Shown piece after piece: positions 52,267 to 62,560 of a stretch of DNA of 64,000 nucleotides. Where the stretch lies: the NCBI RefSeq assembly GCF_040706615.1, contig NZ_JAPDRF010000004.1, forward strand, positions 62,001-126,000, read 5' to 3'. Position 1 is the stretch's first letter. Every line of letters begins with the position of its first letter. The position numbers and the translations under genes were made by a program. The notes beneath the pieces are model-generated. The model was not told where the DNA came from. It worked only from the letters and a program-made list of their open reading frames with translations, and made no database searches. This stretch comes from Lentisalinibacter sediminis (lineage in GTDB: Bacteria; Pseudomonadota; Gammaproteobacteria; Steroidobacterales; Woeseiaceae).

Positions 52267-54702
52267 TCAGTGCGCCCGCACGGCGTCGCCGCCCTTCTCC
52301 TCCGCGGGCTTGGCAGCCTCCTTGTCGGCGCTCGCGTCCTCTTCTGCGGCCGGCGTGGGCATGTGCTGCAGTGCGAGCTCGAGCACCTGGTCAATCCACT
52401 TCACTGGAAGAATATTAAGCTTGTCCTTGATGTTCTTTGGGATTTCCACCAGGTCCTTGGCGTTCTCTTCCGGGATGAGCACGGTCGTGATGTTGCCCCG
52501 GTGTGCCGCCAGCAGCTTCTCCTTCAGCCCGCCGATGGGCAGCACCTCACCCCTGAGCGTGATCTCGCCGGTCATGGCGACGTCGGATTTCACCGGGATG
52601 TCGGTCAATGCCGAGACCAGCGCCGTGCACATGCCGACGCCCGCGCTGGGGCCATCCTTCGGCGTCGCGCCCTCCGGCACGTGGATGTGCACGTCGGACT
52701 TCTGGTGGAAGTCCGGGTCGATGCCGAGCAGCTTGCTGCGACCGCGCACGATGGTCATGGCCGCCTGAATCGACTCGGTCATCACCTCGCCCAGCTGGCC
52801 GGTGTGGGTGAGCTTGCCCTTGCCGGGCACGACGGCGGCCTCGATGGTGAGGAGCTCTCCCCCCACCTCGGTCCAGGCGAGACCGGTGACCTGACCGACC
52901 TGGTCTTTCTCCTCGGCACGGCCGTAGCGGAAACGCTCGACGCCGAGATAACGGTTGATGCTCTTCGGTCGGATCGTCACCCGCTTCTTCTGCTTTTTCA
53001 GCAGCAGTTCCTTCACCACCTTGCGGCAGATCTTGGCGATCTCGCGCTCGAGATTACGCACGCCCGCCTCGCGGGTGTAGAGCCGGATGATCTGGTAGAC
53101 GGCGGGCCGGGTGATGTGCAGCTCCTCGTCCTTGAGACCGTTCGCCTCCAGCTGCTTCGGGATGAGGTAGCGTTCGGCGATGCTCGCCTTCTCGTCCTCG
53201 GTATAACCGGGCAGCCGGATGACCTCCATGCGGTCGAGCAGCGGCGGCGGGATGTTCAGGCTGTTGGCCGTGCACACGAACATCACGTCGGAGAGGTCGA
53301 AGTCCACCTCGAGGTAATGGTCGTTGAACGTGGAGTTCTGCTCCGGGTCCAGCACCTCCAGCAGCGCCGACGAGGGGTCGCCACGGAAGTCCATGGCCAT
53401 CTTGTCGATCTCGTCCAGCAGGAACAGCGGGTTACGCGATTCTGCCTTGGCCAGGTTCTGCACGATCTTGCCCGGCAGCGAGCCGATGTAGGTGCGCCGG
53501 TGGCCGCGGATCTCCGCCTCGTCGCGGACGCCGCCCAGCGACATGCGCACGAACTTGCGATTGGTGGCCCGGGCGATGGACTGGCCCAGCGAGGTCTTGC
53601 CGACGCCCGGTGGTCCCACCAGGCAGAGGATGGGGCCCTTCAGCTTCTTCACCCGGTGCTGGACGGCCAGATACTCGAGGATGCGCTCTTTCACCTTCTC
53701 CAGCCCGTAGTGGTCGGCTTCCAGCACATCCTCGGCCTTCGTGAGGTCGCGCAGGATCTTGGTGGACTTCTTCCACGGCACCTTCACCAGCCAGTCGATG
53801 TAGTTGCGCACCACGGTGGCCTCGGCCGACATCGGCGACATCAGCTTCAGCTTGTTCAGCTCGGCGGTGGCCTTCTCCTTGACCTCCTTCGGCATGCCGG
53901 CCTTCTCGATCTTGTTCTCGAGATCCTGGAGTTCGTTGGGCGCGTCCTCCATCTCGCCCAGCTCCTTCTGGATGGCCTTCATCTGCTCGTTGAGGTAGTA
54001 CTCGCGCTGGCTCTTCTCCATCTGCTGCTTCACGCGGCCGCGGATGCGCTTCTCGATCTGCAGCACGTCGATCTCGCCCTCGATGAGCGCGAGCACCTGC
54101 TCAAGCCGTGTCTTCACGTCCTCGATCTCGAGGATGCGCTGCTTCTCGGAGAGCTTCAGCGCCATGTGGGCGGCCACGGTGTCGGCGAGGCGCCCCGCCT
54201 GGTCGATGCCGGACAGGGAGGTAAGAATCTCCGGCGGCACCTTCTTGTTCAGTTTCACGTAATGCTCGAACTGGGCGATGATCGAGCGCGTCAGCACGTC
54301 GATCTCCCGCTCGTCGTAGCGGTCGTCGTCGGGCAGCAGGGTGACGTCGGCGGAGAAGTGCTCGCCCTCGTGCAGCGCGTCGATGTGCGCGCGCTCGCCA
54401 CCCTCCACCAGCACCTTCACGGTGCCGTCGGGCATCTTCAGCAGCTGCAGGATGGTGGCGACGGTGCCGATGTCGTAGAGGTCGCGGCCGGCGGGCTCGT
54501 CGGTCTCGGCCTCGCGCTGGGCCACCAGCAGAATCTCCTTGCTCTCTTCCATGGCCAGATCGAGGGCCACCTTGGACTTCTCCCGGCCCACGAACAGCGG
54601 AATCACCATGTGGGGGTACACGACCACGTCGCGCAGCGGCAGCACCGGGATGCCGTGGCGTTCGCGGCCGGATTCGCTCGTTAGCAGCTCTTCGTTGGAC
54701 AC
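52267..54702 (-). CDS. lon: ATP-dependent protease Lon
   Basis: 811 residues from a GTG at 54702 with GAGGTCTGATCA upstream. The N-terminal LON substrate domain (about 18-210) is followed by coiled coil, the AAA+ module with Walker A GPPGVGKTSLG (near 360) and Walker B NPLFLLDEIDK, and the serine protease domain with the catalytic Ser in PKDGPSAGVGMC (near 685) and the Lys about 43 residues later. It degrades misfolded and regulatory proteins. The tail is longer than in E. coli and rich in Ala, Glu and Lys. Flanked by clpX upstream and hupB downstream. Confidence 0.97.
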   Translation of the reverse strand: MSNEELLTSESGRERHGIPVLPLRDVVVYPHMVIPLFVGREKSKVALDLAMEESKEILLVAQREAETDEPAGRDLYDIGTVATILQLLKMPDGTVKVLVEGGERAHIDALHEGEHFSADVTLLPDDDRYDEREIDVLTRSIIAQFEHYVKLNKKVPPEILTSLSGIDQAGRLADTVAAHMALKLSEKQRILEIEDVKTRLEQVLALIEGEIDVLQIEKRIRGRVKQQMEKSQREYYLNEQMKAIQKELGEMEDAPNELQDLENKIEKAGMPKEVKEKATAELNKLKLMSPMSAEATVVRNYIDWLVKVPWKKSTKILRDLTKAEDVLEADHYGLEKVKERILEYLAVQHRVKKLKGPILCLVGPPGVGKTSLGQSIARATNRKFVRMSLGGVRDEAEIRGHRRTYIGSLPGKIVQNLAKAESRNPLFLLDEIDKMAMDFRGDPSSALLEVLDPEQNSTFNDHYLEVDFDLSDVMFVCTANSLNIPPPLLDRMEVIRLPGYTEDEKASIAERYLIPKQLEANGLKDEELHITRPAVYQIIRLYTREAGVRNLEREIAKICRKVVKELLLKKQKKRVTIRPKSINRYLGVERFRYGRAEEKDQVGQVTGLAWTEVGGELLTIEAAVVPGKGKLTHTGQLGEVMTESIQAAMTIVRGRSKLLGIDPDFHQKSDVHIHVPEGATPKDGPSAGVGMCTALVSALTDIPVKSDVAMTGEITLRGEVLPIGGLKEKLLAAHRGNITTVLIPEENAKDLVEIPKNIKDKLNILPVKWIDQVLELALQHMPTPAAEEDASADKEAAKPAEEKGGDAVRAH

Positions 54703-54894
54703 TGATCAGACCTCGTGGCTTGTAGTCTCCCGGCGCGCGGGAGACGGGGAATGTGCGGGTTCAGCGGATACGCGTTACCGGATCTCCTGCACAGGATACC
54801 CGGATTCACGCTCGGATTGACACGGGATATGGGGCCGGGAGACGGGCGATCAAGCCCCGTCGAAGGGAAGGCTGCCGTTGCCCGGGCGGCAGGC

Positions 54895-56214
<1,320 letters not shown>

Positions 56215-56337
56215 AATATTTCCTTCCCGGCCGCGTCTTTACGCGCAGAACGCCTCATTCAGACCCGGTTTATATAACATGCGCAAGTGCGGGCGTGCAA
56301 AGACGAATGTCTCGGTTGCAGGCCTTATAACCAGCGG

Positions 56338-56973
56338 CTATTTCTTGGCGGGCGAGCCCTCCGTCGAACCCAGTTCCGTGCGGCGCTCCAGCACGGTGTC
56401 GATGAGGCCGTAGTCCACGGCCGCCTGGCTGCTCATGAAATTGTCGCGCTCGGTGTCGTGTTCGATCTTCTCCACGCTCTGCTTCGTGTGGTGGGCCAGG
56501 ATGTGATTGAGCCGGCGCTTCATCTCCAGGATTTCCCGGGCGTGGATGTCGATGTCGGTCGCCTGGCCCTGGAAGCCCGCGCTCGGCTGATGGACCATGA
56601 TGCGGGAATGGGGCAGTGCAAAGCGCTTGCCGGCCGCGCCGCCGGCCAGCAACAGGGCACCCATGCTGGCCGCCTGGCCCACGCAGATGGTGCTCACGTC
56701 GCATCTCACGAACTGCATCGTGTCGTACACCGAGAGCCCCGCTGTCACCACGCCACCCGGCGAGTTGATATAGAGGTGGATGTCCTTGTCCGGATTCTCG
56801 GACTCCAGGAACAGGAGCTGGGCGACGATGAGGTTCGCCATGCCGTCTTCCACGGGGCCCACGGCAAACACCACGCGCTCTTTCAGGAGGCGCGAGAAGA
56901 TGTCGTAGGCGCGCTCGCCCCGGGCGGTCTGCTCGACCACCATCGGCACCAGGTTCAGGGCTGTTTCTTTCAT
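56338..56973 (-). CDS. clpP: ATP-dependent Clp protease proteolytic subunit
   Basis: 211 residues from the ATG at 56973, which has GAGGCAAGAAAGC upstream; an in-frame TTG at 56991 adds six residues and is less likely. Catalytic triad: Ser103 in GQAASMGALLL, His128 in SRIMVHQPSAG and Asp177 in HDTERDNFM. The N-terminal part (LVPMVVEQTARGERAYDIFSRLL) is that of mature ClpP after processing in E. coli; the propeptide is short here. It forms the tetradecameric peptidase with ClpX. Located between tig and clpX. Confidence 0.96.
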   Translation of the reverse strand: MKETALNLVPMVVEQTARGERAYDIFSRLLKERVVFAVGPVEDGMANLIVAQLLFLESENPDKDIHLYINSPGGVVTAGLSVYDTMQFVRCDVSTICVGQAASMGALLLAGGAAGKRFALPHSRIMVHQPSAGFQGQATDIDIHAREILEMKRRLNHILAHHTKQSVEKIEHDTERDNFMSSQAAVDYGLIDTVLERRTELGSTEGSPAKK

Positions 56974-57035
56974 GCTTTCTTGCCTCGGCAATTGAATTCG
57001 TGTGTGCGTGCCAATCAGATTCCCTGCGTTTCGGA

Positions 57036-57114
57036 ATCGGGCCTGAAGGCCCTCCTACATGCTTCGGTTGACGTTTTCCTGTGGTCCGGGTCGGGGGGCT
57101 GAAGCCCCTCCTAC
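57036..57114. repeat. REP-like pair between tig and clpP
   Basis: ATCGGGCCTGAAGGCCC with TCCTACAT, 40 bp later GGGGGGCTGAAGCCCC and TCCTACG. The second unit supplies the TAG stop codon of tig (57111-57113). Confidence 0.85.
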
Positions 57115-58400
57115 GGGGCCTGCATGTAGTCCTTGAAGGGCACCTTTTTCTCTTCGGTCTGGCCGTTGTCTATCAGCCATTCGACGGCCTGCTCCTCGAG
57201 CACCACCGGCCCGAGCCGCGAGATGAAGTCCTGGTTGCCCAGGTAGGTGGAGACGAGCTGCTCGGACTGGTCGTAGCCGGCGAACATCTCCTCCACCTTG
57301 CCACGCAGCCGGTCCGCGTCGAGCTGGATGTCCTTGTCGCTGATCAGCTGCTGCACCAGCAGGCCGAGGCGCACCCGGCGTTCCGCCATCTCGCGGAAGC
57401 TCTCCAGAGGCGGTGCCTGTTCGGCGTCTTCGATACCCATGCGCTGCATGGCGTCCTTCTGCAGCGTCTGCGATTCCTGCTGCACCAGGGCCTCCGGGAC
57501 CTCCAGCGGGTTGTTGCTGAGGAGCCCTTCCATGGCCTGGTTCTTCATGTCCGCCTTGATGCGGCCCTCGAGTTCCTGGCGCATGTTGTCCTCGACGTCC
57601 GCGCGCAGCTGCTCGACGCCGCCCTCTTCGACGCCGTAGGCCTTGGCCAGTTCCTCGTCCAGCGGCGGCAGCACCTGGCCCTGGACCTCGTGGACCACGG
57701 CCTTGAACTCCGCCTTCTTGCCAGCCAGGTCCTCGGCCGGATAGTCCTTGGGATACTTGACCTTGAAGGTCTTCTCGTCGCCGGCGGCCACGCCCGTCAG
57801 CGCCTTCTCGAAGTCCTCGATCATGCGGCCTTCGCCGAGGATCACCGGGATCTTCTCGCCCTTGCCGTTCTCGATGGGTTCGCCCTTGATGGAGCCCTCG
57901 AAGTCGACAATGACCTTGTCACCCTCGGCGGCCGGCCGCTCGACGGTCTCCCATTCGGCCTTCTGCCGGCGGAGATTCTCCATCATCTGGTCCACGTCGG
58001 CCGGGGTGATCTCCACCACGGGGCGGCTGACCGAGATCTTGTCCAGGTCGGCCAGCTCCACCTCCGGGTAGACCTCGAAGGTGGCCGTGTAGACCAGGCC
58101 CTCGTCGCCGGCCTTCTCCGGCTGGATCTGCGGGCCGCCGGCCGGCACGAGGCTCTCGCGCTGCAGGGCCTCGGAGTAGCTCGTCTGCATCATCTCCGAG
58201 AGCACTTCCTGGCGTACCTGGTCGCCATAGCGCTGGCGGATCACCTTGGCCGGCACCTTGCCCGGGCGGAAGCCCTTGATTTTGGCGGTCTTGCCGACCC
58301 GGCGCAGCCGGTTCTCGATCTCTTTGTTGATGCGCTCAGCCGGCACCTCGACGCGCAGGCGTCGCTCCAGATTACCGGTGGCTTCCACTGAAACCTGCAT
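57111..58400 (-). CDS. tig: Trigger factor (ribosome-associated chaperone)
   Basis: About 429 residues from the ATG at 58400 (MQVSVEATGNLERRL, the family start); an ATG at 58412 would add four residues. The N-terminal ribosome-binding domain has the signature GFRPGKVPAKVIRQRYG. An FKBP-type PPIase domain follows (about 155-240, GDKVIVDFEGSI, MIEDFEKALTGV), and the helical C-terminal arm completes it. It shields nascent chains at the ribosome exit. The stop codon TAG is formed by the REP-like repeat, so the last residues (MQAP) abut that element. Confidence 0.96.
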   Translation of the reverse strand: MQVSVEATGNLERRLRVEVPAERINKEIENRLRRVGKTAKIKGFRPGKVPAKVIRQRYGDQVRQEVLSEMMQTSYSEALQRESLVPAGGPQIQPEKAGDEGLVYTATFEVYPEVELADLDKISVSRPVVEITPADVDQMMENLRRQKAEWETVERPAAEGDKVIVDFEGSIKGEPIENGKGEKIPVILGEGRMIEDFEKALTGVAAGDEKTFKVKYPKDYPAEDLAGKKAEFKAVVHEVQGQVLPPLDEELAKAYGVEEGGVEQLRADVEDNMRQELEGRIKADMKNQAMEGLLSNNPLEVPEALVQQESQTLQKDAMQRMGIEDAEQAPPLESFREMAERRVRLGLLVQQLISDKDIQLDADRLRGKVEEMFAGYDQSEQLVSTYLGNQDFISRLGPVVLEEQAVEWLIDNGQTEEKKVPFKDYMQAP

Positions 58401-58498
58401 GTTCTCGGACATCCGTATTGACTGTTTGAACCGTGGATAAAAAAAGGCGGCCCGCTCGCTCAAGACCCGGGACCGGCCCGGGACTCACCCGGGTCGAG

Positions 58499-58583
58499 TG
58501 GTGCGAAAGGAGAGACTCGAACTCTCACGGGTTGCCCCACAGGAACCTAAATCCTGCGCGTCTACCAATTCCGCCACTTTCGC
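58499..58583 (-). tRNA. tRNA-Leu (anticodon TAG)
   Basis: 85-nt class II tRNA with a long variable arm: acceptor GCGAAAG/CTTTCGC, encoded CCA, anticodon arm CAGGA-TTTAGGT-TCCTG giving TAG, T arm GTTCGAGTC. It lies ahead of tig on the same strand; a T run follows a G+C-rich stretch (58438-58450) and may end the transcript. Confidence 0.96.
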
Positions 58584-58640
58584 CCGGTCTCGGGAGCGCG
58601 CTCACCGAACAGGCAATTGTAACGCAAGCGAGGATACGCG

Positions 58641-58719
58641 TGTAGGAGGGACGGCCCGCCGGGGGTTTCGGGGCAGGGGTCCTGTCGAAGCAGGTGTCCC
58701 GGACCCCCGGCGGGCCGTC
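58641..58719. repeat. Large perfect inverted repeat (17-bp arms)
   Basis: GACGGCCCGCCGGGGGT (58650-58666) and ACCCCCGGCGGGCCGTC (58703-58719) are exact reverse complements, with 36 nt between that contain a smaller CCTG/CAGG hairpin. The left flank TGTAGGAGGG is the REP-like end. Lies between the lipoprotein stop and tRNA-Leu and could act as a transcription barrier. Confidence 0.85.
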
Positions 58720-58729
58720 GTCGCGCGGC

Positions 58730-61700
58730 TCAGGGCGCCGGATTCTGGCCGGCCTCCAGGATCAGGAAGGTGGGATTGCGGCCGTCGGCCGGCGTATCGA
58801 TGATCACCTGGTCGTCGATGCGCTCGACCACGACCTGCCGGTCGCCGTCCGGGTCCGTCAGCGTCGTCTGGAATATCTCGCCCTCCCGGAAGACGATGTC
58901 CGCCATGTAGTAGACGGTTTCGCCGTCCGCCGCGAGGTCGAAGTAGATCACGCCGTAGTCGCTGTCGACCAAGGCCTCGTCCCGCGGTCCGATCCTTGTC
59001 TGGGTCGCGCGATCCTCGCCAAGCGCGTGCAGCCAGAGCTGACCCAGACTGGTCGCGTCGTCGTGCAGTTGTGCCACGAACGCGGTGCCATCGGCGGTGA
59101 AGCGGAGCCGGTAGACACTGGCCGGTGCCGGAAAATTCCACTCGAAGACGAAGTCGCCTGGCGGGGCGAAGTTGTAACGGCGGATGCTGTCGCTGCGCCA
59201 GGCCAGCACGAGCGTGCTGGCGGGGTCGATCCAGATGTAATCCGGGTCGATGAAGTCGTCCAGGGGCTGCGCGGCGGCGGGCTGCGCGGGGTCGGTGACG
59301 TCGACCAGGTAGAGCGGCCCGTTGCCCGCCCCGCTGAAGCGATCGCGCACCGCGACCAGCTTGGTGCCGTCCGGGCTGAACTGCACACCGATCGTGCGTT
59401 CCTCGTTGATCTCGTCCAGCTGGATCGGGATGGCGTTACCGGGATCGCTGACATCGACGAGATGCAGCACGCCACTCTCATCGGTCAGGTTCGCAACATA
59501 GGCGACCAGACTGCCGTCCGGGCTGACCGCGCTGCGCGAATCGAACTGCTGGATCCGCTCGCCCCCATCGTGGTCCAGTGGCGCATTCAGCCGGGTCGCC
59601 ACCGTCGGATCATCCAGGTCGACCAGATACAGATCGCCATCCTCCAGGTTGTTGTCGGTGGTGTAGTCGGCCTGGTAGACCACGGCGTCACCGCCGGCCA
59701 CGAACTCGAAGTGCGCCTGGTTGCCGCTGTAGAGCGGATCCGACAGCGGCTCGGCGATGCGCACGGAATTACCCGGGTCGTCGGTGTCGACGAACCAGAT
59801 CTGGCGACCGAAGTCCTCGCTGCCGACCCGGTAGACGACGCGGGTGGGATCGTTCGGGCTCACGCGGAAATAGCTCACCTCCCCACTCGCCGTCTCGGCA
59901 CCGTTCAGCTTCGTCGCCGCACCGGGACTGGCGAGGTCCACCATGTAGAGCTCATAGGTGCCCGGCGTGTCATGGTCGGCCAGATAGATGATTCGACCAG
60001 GCACCACCTCTCGATAGTAGGGCAGTTCCCGGGCGCCGGTGAACCTGGCCGGGCTGAAGCGCACGCCGTCGGTGGAGAAATCATCCACGAATTCGTCGGA
60101 GAGCTCCAGATAGGGGCTCGCCCCCTCCGGCACGGTGTGAAGCCGGGCACCCGGTCGCCCGGCGCTGCCGCGGTCCCGCGCCAGAAAGGCGACTTTGCCG
60201 TTGGCTCCGGACAGCGCCGGCGAGCGCAGCTCCGTGGTGGCGAGGTACCAACCGGGCACCTTGCCGTCGGCGCGGAAGCGGACCTCGAACTCGCCATCGG
60301 CCGGCAGGGTCACCTCTATCTCGCCGGCGATCGTGCTCTCGAAGGGCGCACTGGCAAGCTCGGTAGTGCCCGAGTACACGGATACCGTTGCGCCCAGGTT
60401 GCCGGTGAGCCCCGGCTCGGACGTACCGTCCATCGCCGGGTAGGCGGTCACGCGGAAGATCTCGCCGGCGATGCCGTCGAAGCGATAGGTGTGGACCTCA
60501 CCCACGGCGGTCATGTCGCCGCGCAGACGCTCGCCGGGCAGGAAGCGGTCGTCGTTCAGGTGCGCGGGCCCCAGGATCACGTCGACGGGCAGCACGGACC
60601 CGGCCGTGGCATTCACCGGGTCGGGGTCGGTCGTGGCCGCGATGCCCCCGTCCGCATCCACCGAGCAGTCGAGATCCGTGCCGCTCGGGACCGGCAGCCG
60701 GGGCAGCGTCGCGCCGCCGCTCAGCCCGTACATGCCCGAGTAACGCGGGCCGCCATCGGCACCGCCCTCGCAGACCAGGTTGGAGGCCGGCACGGGCACC
60801 TCGGCCGTGCAACTGGCGCCCAGGCCGGAGCAGTCGATGGTGACATCGATCTCGCCGGTGTCGCGGAAGTCGTCGCAGTTCCACCAGCTGAAGTGGGAGA
60901 CCTCGCCGCGCAGCGCGAGACCGGTGGGCGAGGACGCGGAGGCGACCACCGTGCCCTGCCCCTCCTCCAGCCAGAGGCTCGTGTCCTCATCGAGCGACCA
61001 CAGCGAAATGGCCGCACCGGCTGAGAGCGGAGCCCCCTGGGAGTCCTCGCTCACGTAGATCGGTATCTCGATGGTGGCCGTCTGACCGTCGGCGAGACTG
61101 AGCACCTCGCCGTTCTGCTCGAAGCGGAAGTCCACCGTGCCGTAACTCAGCATGAAGCCCGGATCGCCGGCGGCGTTCTCGGCCTCGAAGCCGCCCGGGA
61201 AGGCGGCGAAGGCGCGGTCGTCGGCGACGTCCAGCGGCGTGATGTAGACGTCAACGGGGCCGGTCACCGGCTGGCCCGCCGGGTCGACGAGCGCGCCGGC
61301 GGGCAGCGTCACGGAGGCACCGTCCGCGCCCGCGGCGCTGCCACCGTTCTCGGCGGCGGCGATCTGAATCGGATCGGCCTCGGCGATCAGGGCGACCTTG
61401 AAGACACCGGGTCGCGCCTCGGCCGGCAGATTCAGTGGCAGCGTCTGTGGCAGATAGCCCGGCGCGGTGGCACGGATGAGCTGCCGGCTCTCCTCGGGAA
61501 CCGGCACCGTGGCGCGGCCGTCGGGACCGGTGGTCGCCGTCTCGCCGCTCGACTCCACGGTAAGGGTGGCGCCTTCTATCAGCCGCGCGTCCGCGCTGAG
61601 CACCAGGATGCTGACGTCAGCGGAGACGATGGCTGGGTCGGCACGCGTGACGGTGACGGTGTAGGTCTCCGTGGTCGTGCCGTCCCCGGCCGTCACGCTG

Positions 61701-62353
61701 ACCGTGATCGTGTTCTCGCCTACCTCGAGCGCGATCGGGTCGCTCGCGCTGCCGGAATCGATGGCGGTGCCGTCGATCTCCAGCGTGGCCGCATCGTCGT
61801 TGGCGGTGGCGGTCACCGTCGTGCTGTCGACGTCGTTGGCGACAACGGCGGTGTAGGCCGTCGCCGCCGGATCGAACGTCTCGTTCAGCGCCGCTGCGGA
61901 GAGTTCCAGCGCGGAGAGCGTGGCATCGTCGGACGGCTCCCGGGTGACGGTGATCGCGTAAGTCTTCGTGGTGCCGTCCTCGGCGGTCACCACGATGTCG
62001 ATCGAGGTCGTGCCGACCATCAGGGCGACCGGTGCGGAGGCTGCGCCGGAGTCGGTCGCCGCGCCGTCGACGGTCAACGTAGCGGCATCGTCGCTGGCAG
62101 TTGCCGTCACCGAGACCTCCGTGACGGCGTTGCCGACCGTGACCGCGTAGTCGGTAACGTCCGGCGAGAACGCGGGGTCCAGCGTCCCCGCCGACACACT
62201 CAGCGCCGAGAGATCAGCGTCACTGCTGGCTGCGGGCGGCGGCGGCGGACCGTCGTTGCCGTCGTCGTCGTCGAGGCAACCGGTGAGCCCGACGCTCAGC
62301 AGCAGCATGAGTAGAAGGAAGATGAAAGCCTTGAAGGCAGGCCGTGCGTTCAT
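58730..62353 (-). CDS. Large lipoprotein with cadherin-like and TolB-like propeller domains
   Basis: 1207 residues. The signal peptide ends in lipobox LTGC (Cys26), followed by Asp-rich residues and a proline run. Two cadherin-like beta-sandwich repeats (about 45-135 and 138-230) share the pattern LSALxxSAxxLxxxFxP and SDDAATL(T/E)(V/I)DG. Next are a carboxypeptidase-regulatory-like domain (about 240-310), a region resembling ZU5-type sandwich domains (about 330-500), and a PPC-like part (about 635-720). The C-terminal 450 residues repeat SPDG, LVDVSDPGNA and LVDLDDP, as in TolB/WD40-like propellers. The +2 residue is Leu, so outer-membrane retention is likely. Function unknown; a cell-surface binding role is inferred. 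The gene is not in an operon. Confidence 0.85.
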   Translation of the reverse strand: MNARPAFKAFIFLLLMLLLSVGLTGCLDDDDGNDGPPPPPAASSDADLSALSVSAGTLDPAFSPDVTDYAVTVGNAVTEVSVTATASDDAATLTVDGAATDSGAASAPVALMVGTTSIDIVVTAEDGTTKTYAITVTREPSDDATLSALELSAAALNETFDPAATAYTAVVANDVDSTTVTATANDDAATLEIDGTAIDSGSASDPIALEVGENTITVSVTAGDGTTTETYTVTVTRADPAIVSADVSILVLSADARLIEGATLTVESSGETATTGPDGRATVPVPEESRQLIRATAPGYLPQTLPLNLPAEARPGVFKVALIAEADPIQIAAAENGGSAAGADGASVTLPAGALVDPAGQPVTGPVDVYITPLDVADDRAFAAFPGGFEAENAAGDPGFMLSYGTVDFRFEQNGEVLSLADGQTATIEIPIYVSEDSQGAPLSAGAAISLWSLDEDTSLWLEEGQGTVVASASSPTGLALRGEVSHFSWWNCDDFRDTGEIDVTIDCSGLGASCTAEVPVPASNLVCEGGADGGPRYSGMYGLSGGATLPRLPVPSGTDLDCSVDADGGIAATTDPDPVNATAGSVLPVDVILGPAHLNDDRFLPGERLRGDMTAVGEVHTYRFDGIAGEIFRVTAYPAMDGTSEPGLTGNLGATVSVYSGTTELASAPFESTIAGEIEVTLPADGEFEVRFRADGKVPGWYLATTELRSPALSGANGKVAFLARDRGSAGRPGARLHTVPEGASPYLELSDEFVDDFSTDGVRFSPARFTGARELPYYREVVPGRIIYLADHDTPGTYELYMVDLASPGAATKLNGAETASGEVSYFRVSPNDPTRVVYRVGSEDFGRQIWFVDTDDPGNSVRIAEPLSDPLYSGNQAHFEFVAGGDAVVYQADYTTDNNLEDGDLYLVDLDDPTVATRLNAPLDHDGGERIQQFDSRSAVSPDGSLVAYVANLTDESGVLHLVDVSDPGNAIPIQLDEINEERTIGVQFSPDGTKLVAVRDRFSGAGNGPLYLVDVTDPAQPAAAQPLDDFIDPDYIWIDPASTLVLAWRSDSIRRYNFAPPGDFVFEWNFPAPASVYRLRFTADGTAFVAQLHDDATSLGQLWLHALGEDRATQTRIGPRDEALVDSDYGVIYFDLAADGETVYYMADIVFREGEIFQTTLTDPDGDRQVVVERIDDQVIIDTPADGRNPTFLILEAGQNPAP

Positions 62354-62560
62354 GATGTAGTCCCCCCTGCTGGACGTAATCGTGTCGGCGATTGGTCGAT
62401 CGACCGTTGCGTGTCCGATTGCAGCAACTCGACGCCACCCTGACTTCCGTGCGCACCCGGGGTTTTTGCCATCCGGTACCTAATTTTCGGATACTGGGTA
62501 CTCATATTTGGGACAAACACGACTGTTCGGCCTTGACGAGCCCGGGCGGAGGAGAAACAT

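Noticed and set aside
52228..54684. 818-codon plus-strand ORF opposite lon
   Set aside because: Shadow of lon, which has Walker motifs and a catalytic Ser on the minus strand.
58730..61024. 776-codon plus-strand ORF opposite the lipoprotein gene
   Set aside because: The minus-strand frame has a lipobox and repeated domain motifs; the plus frame is a shadow.
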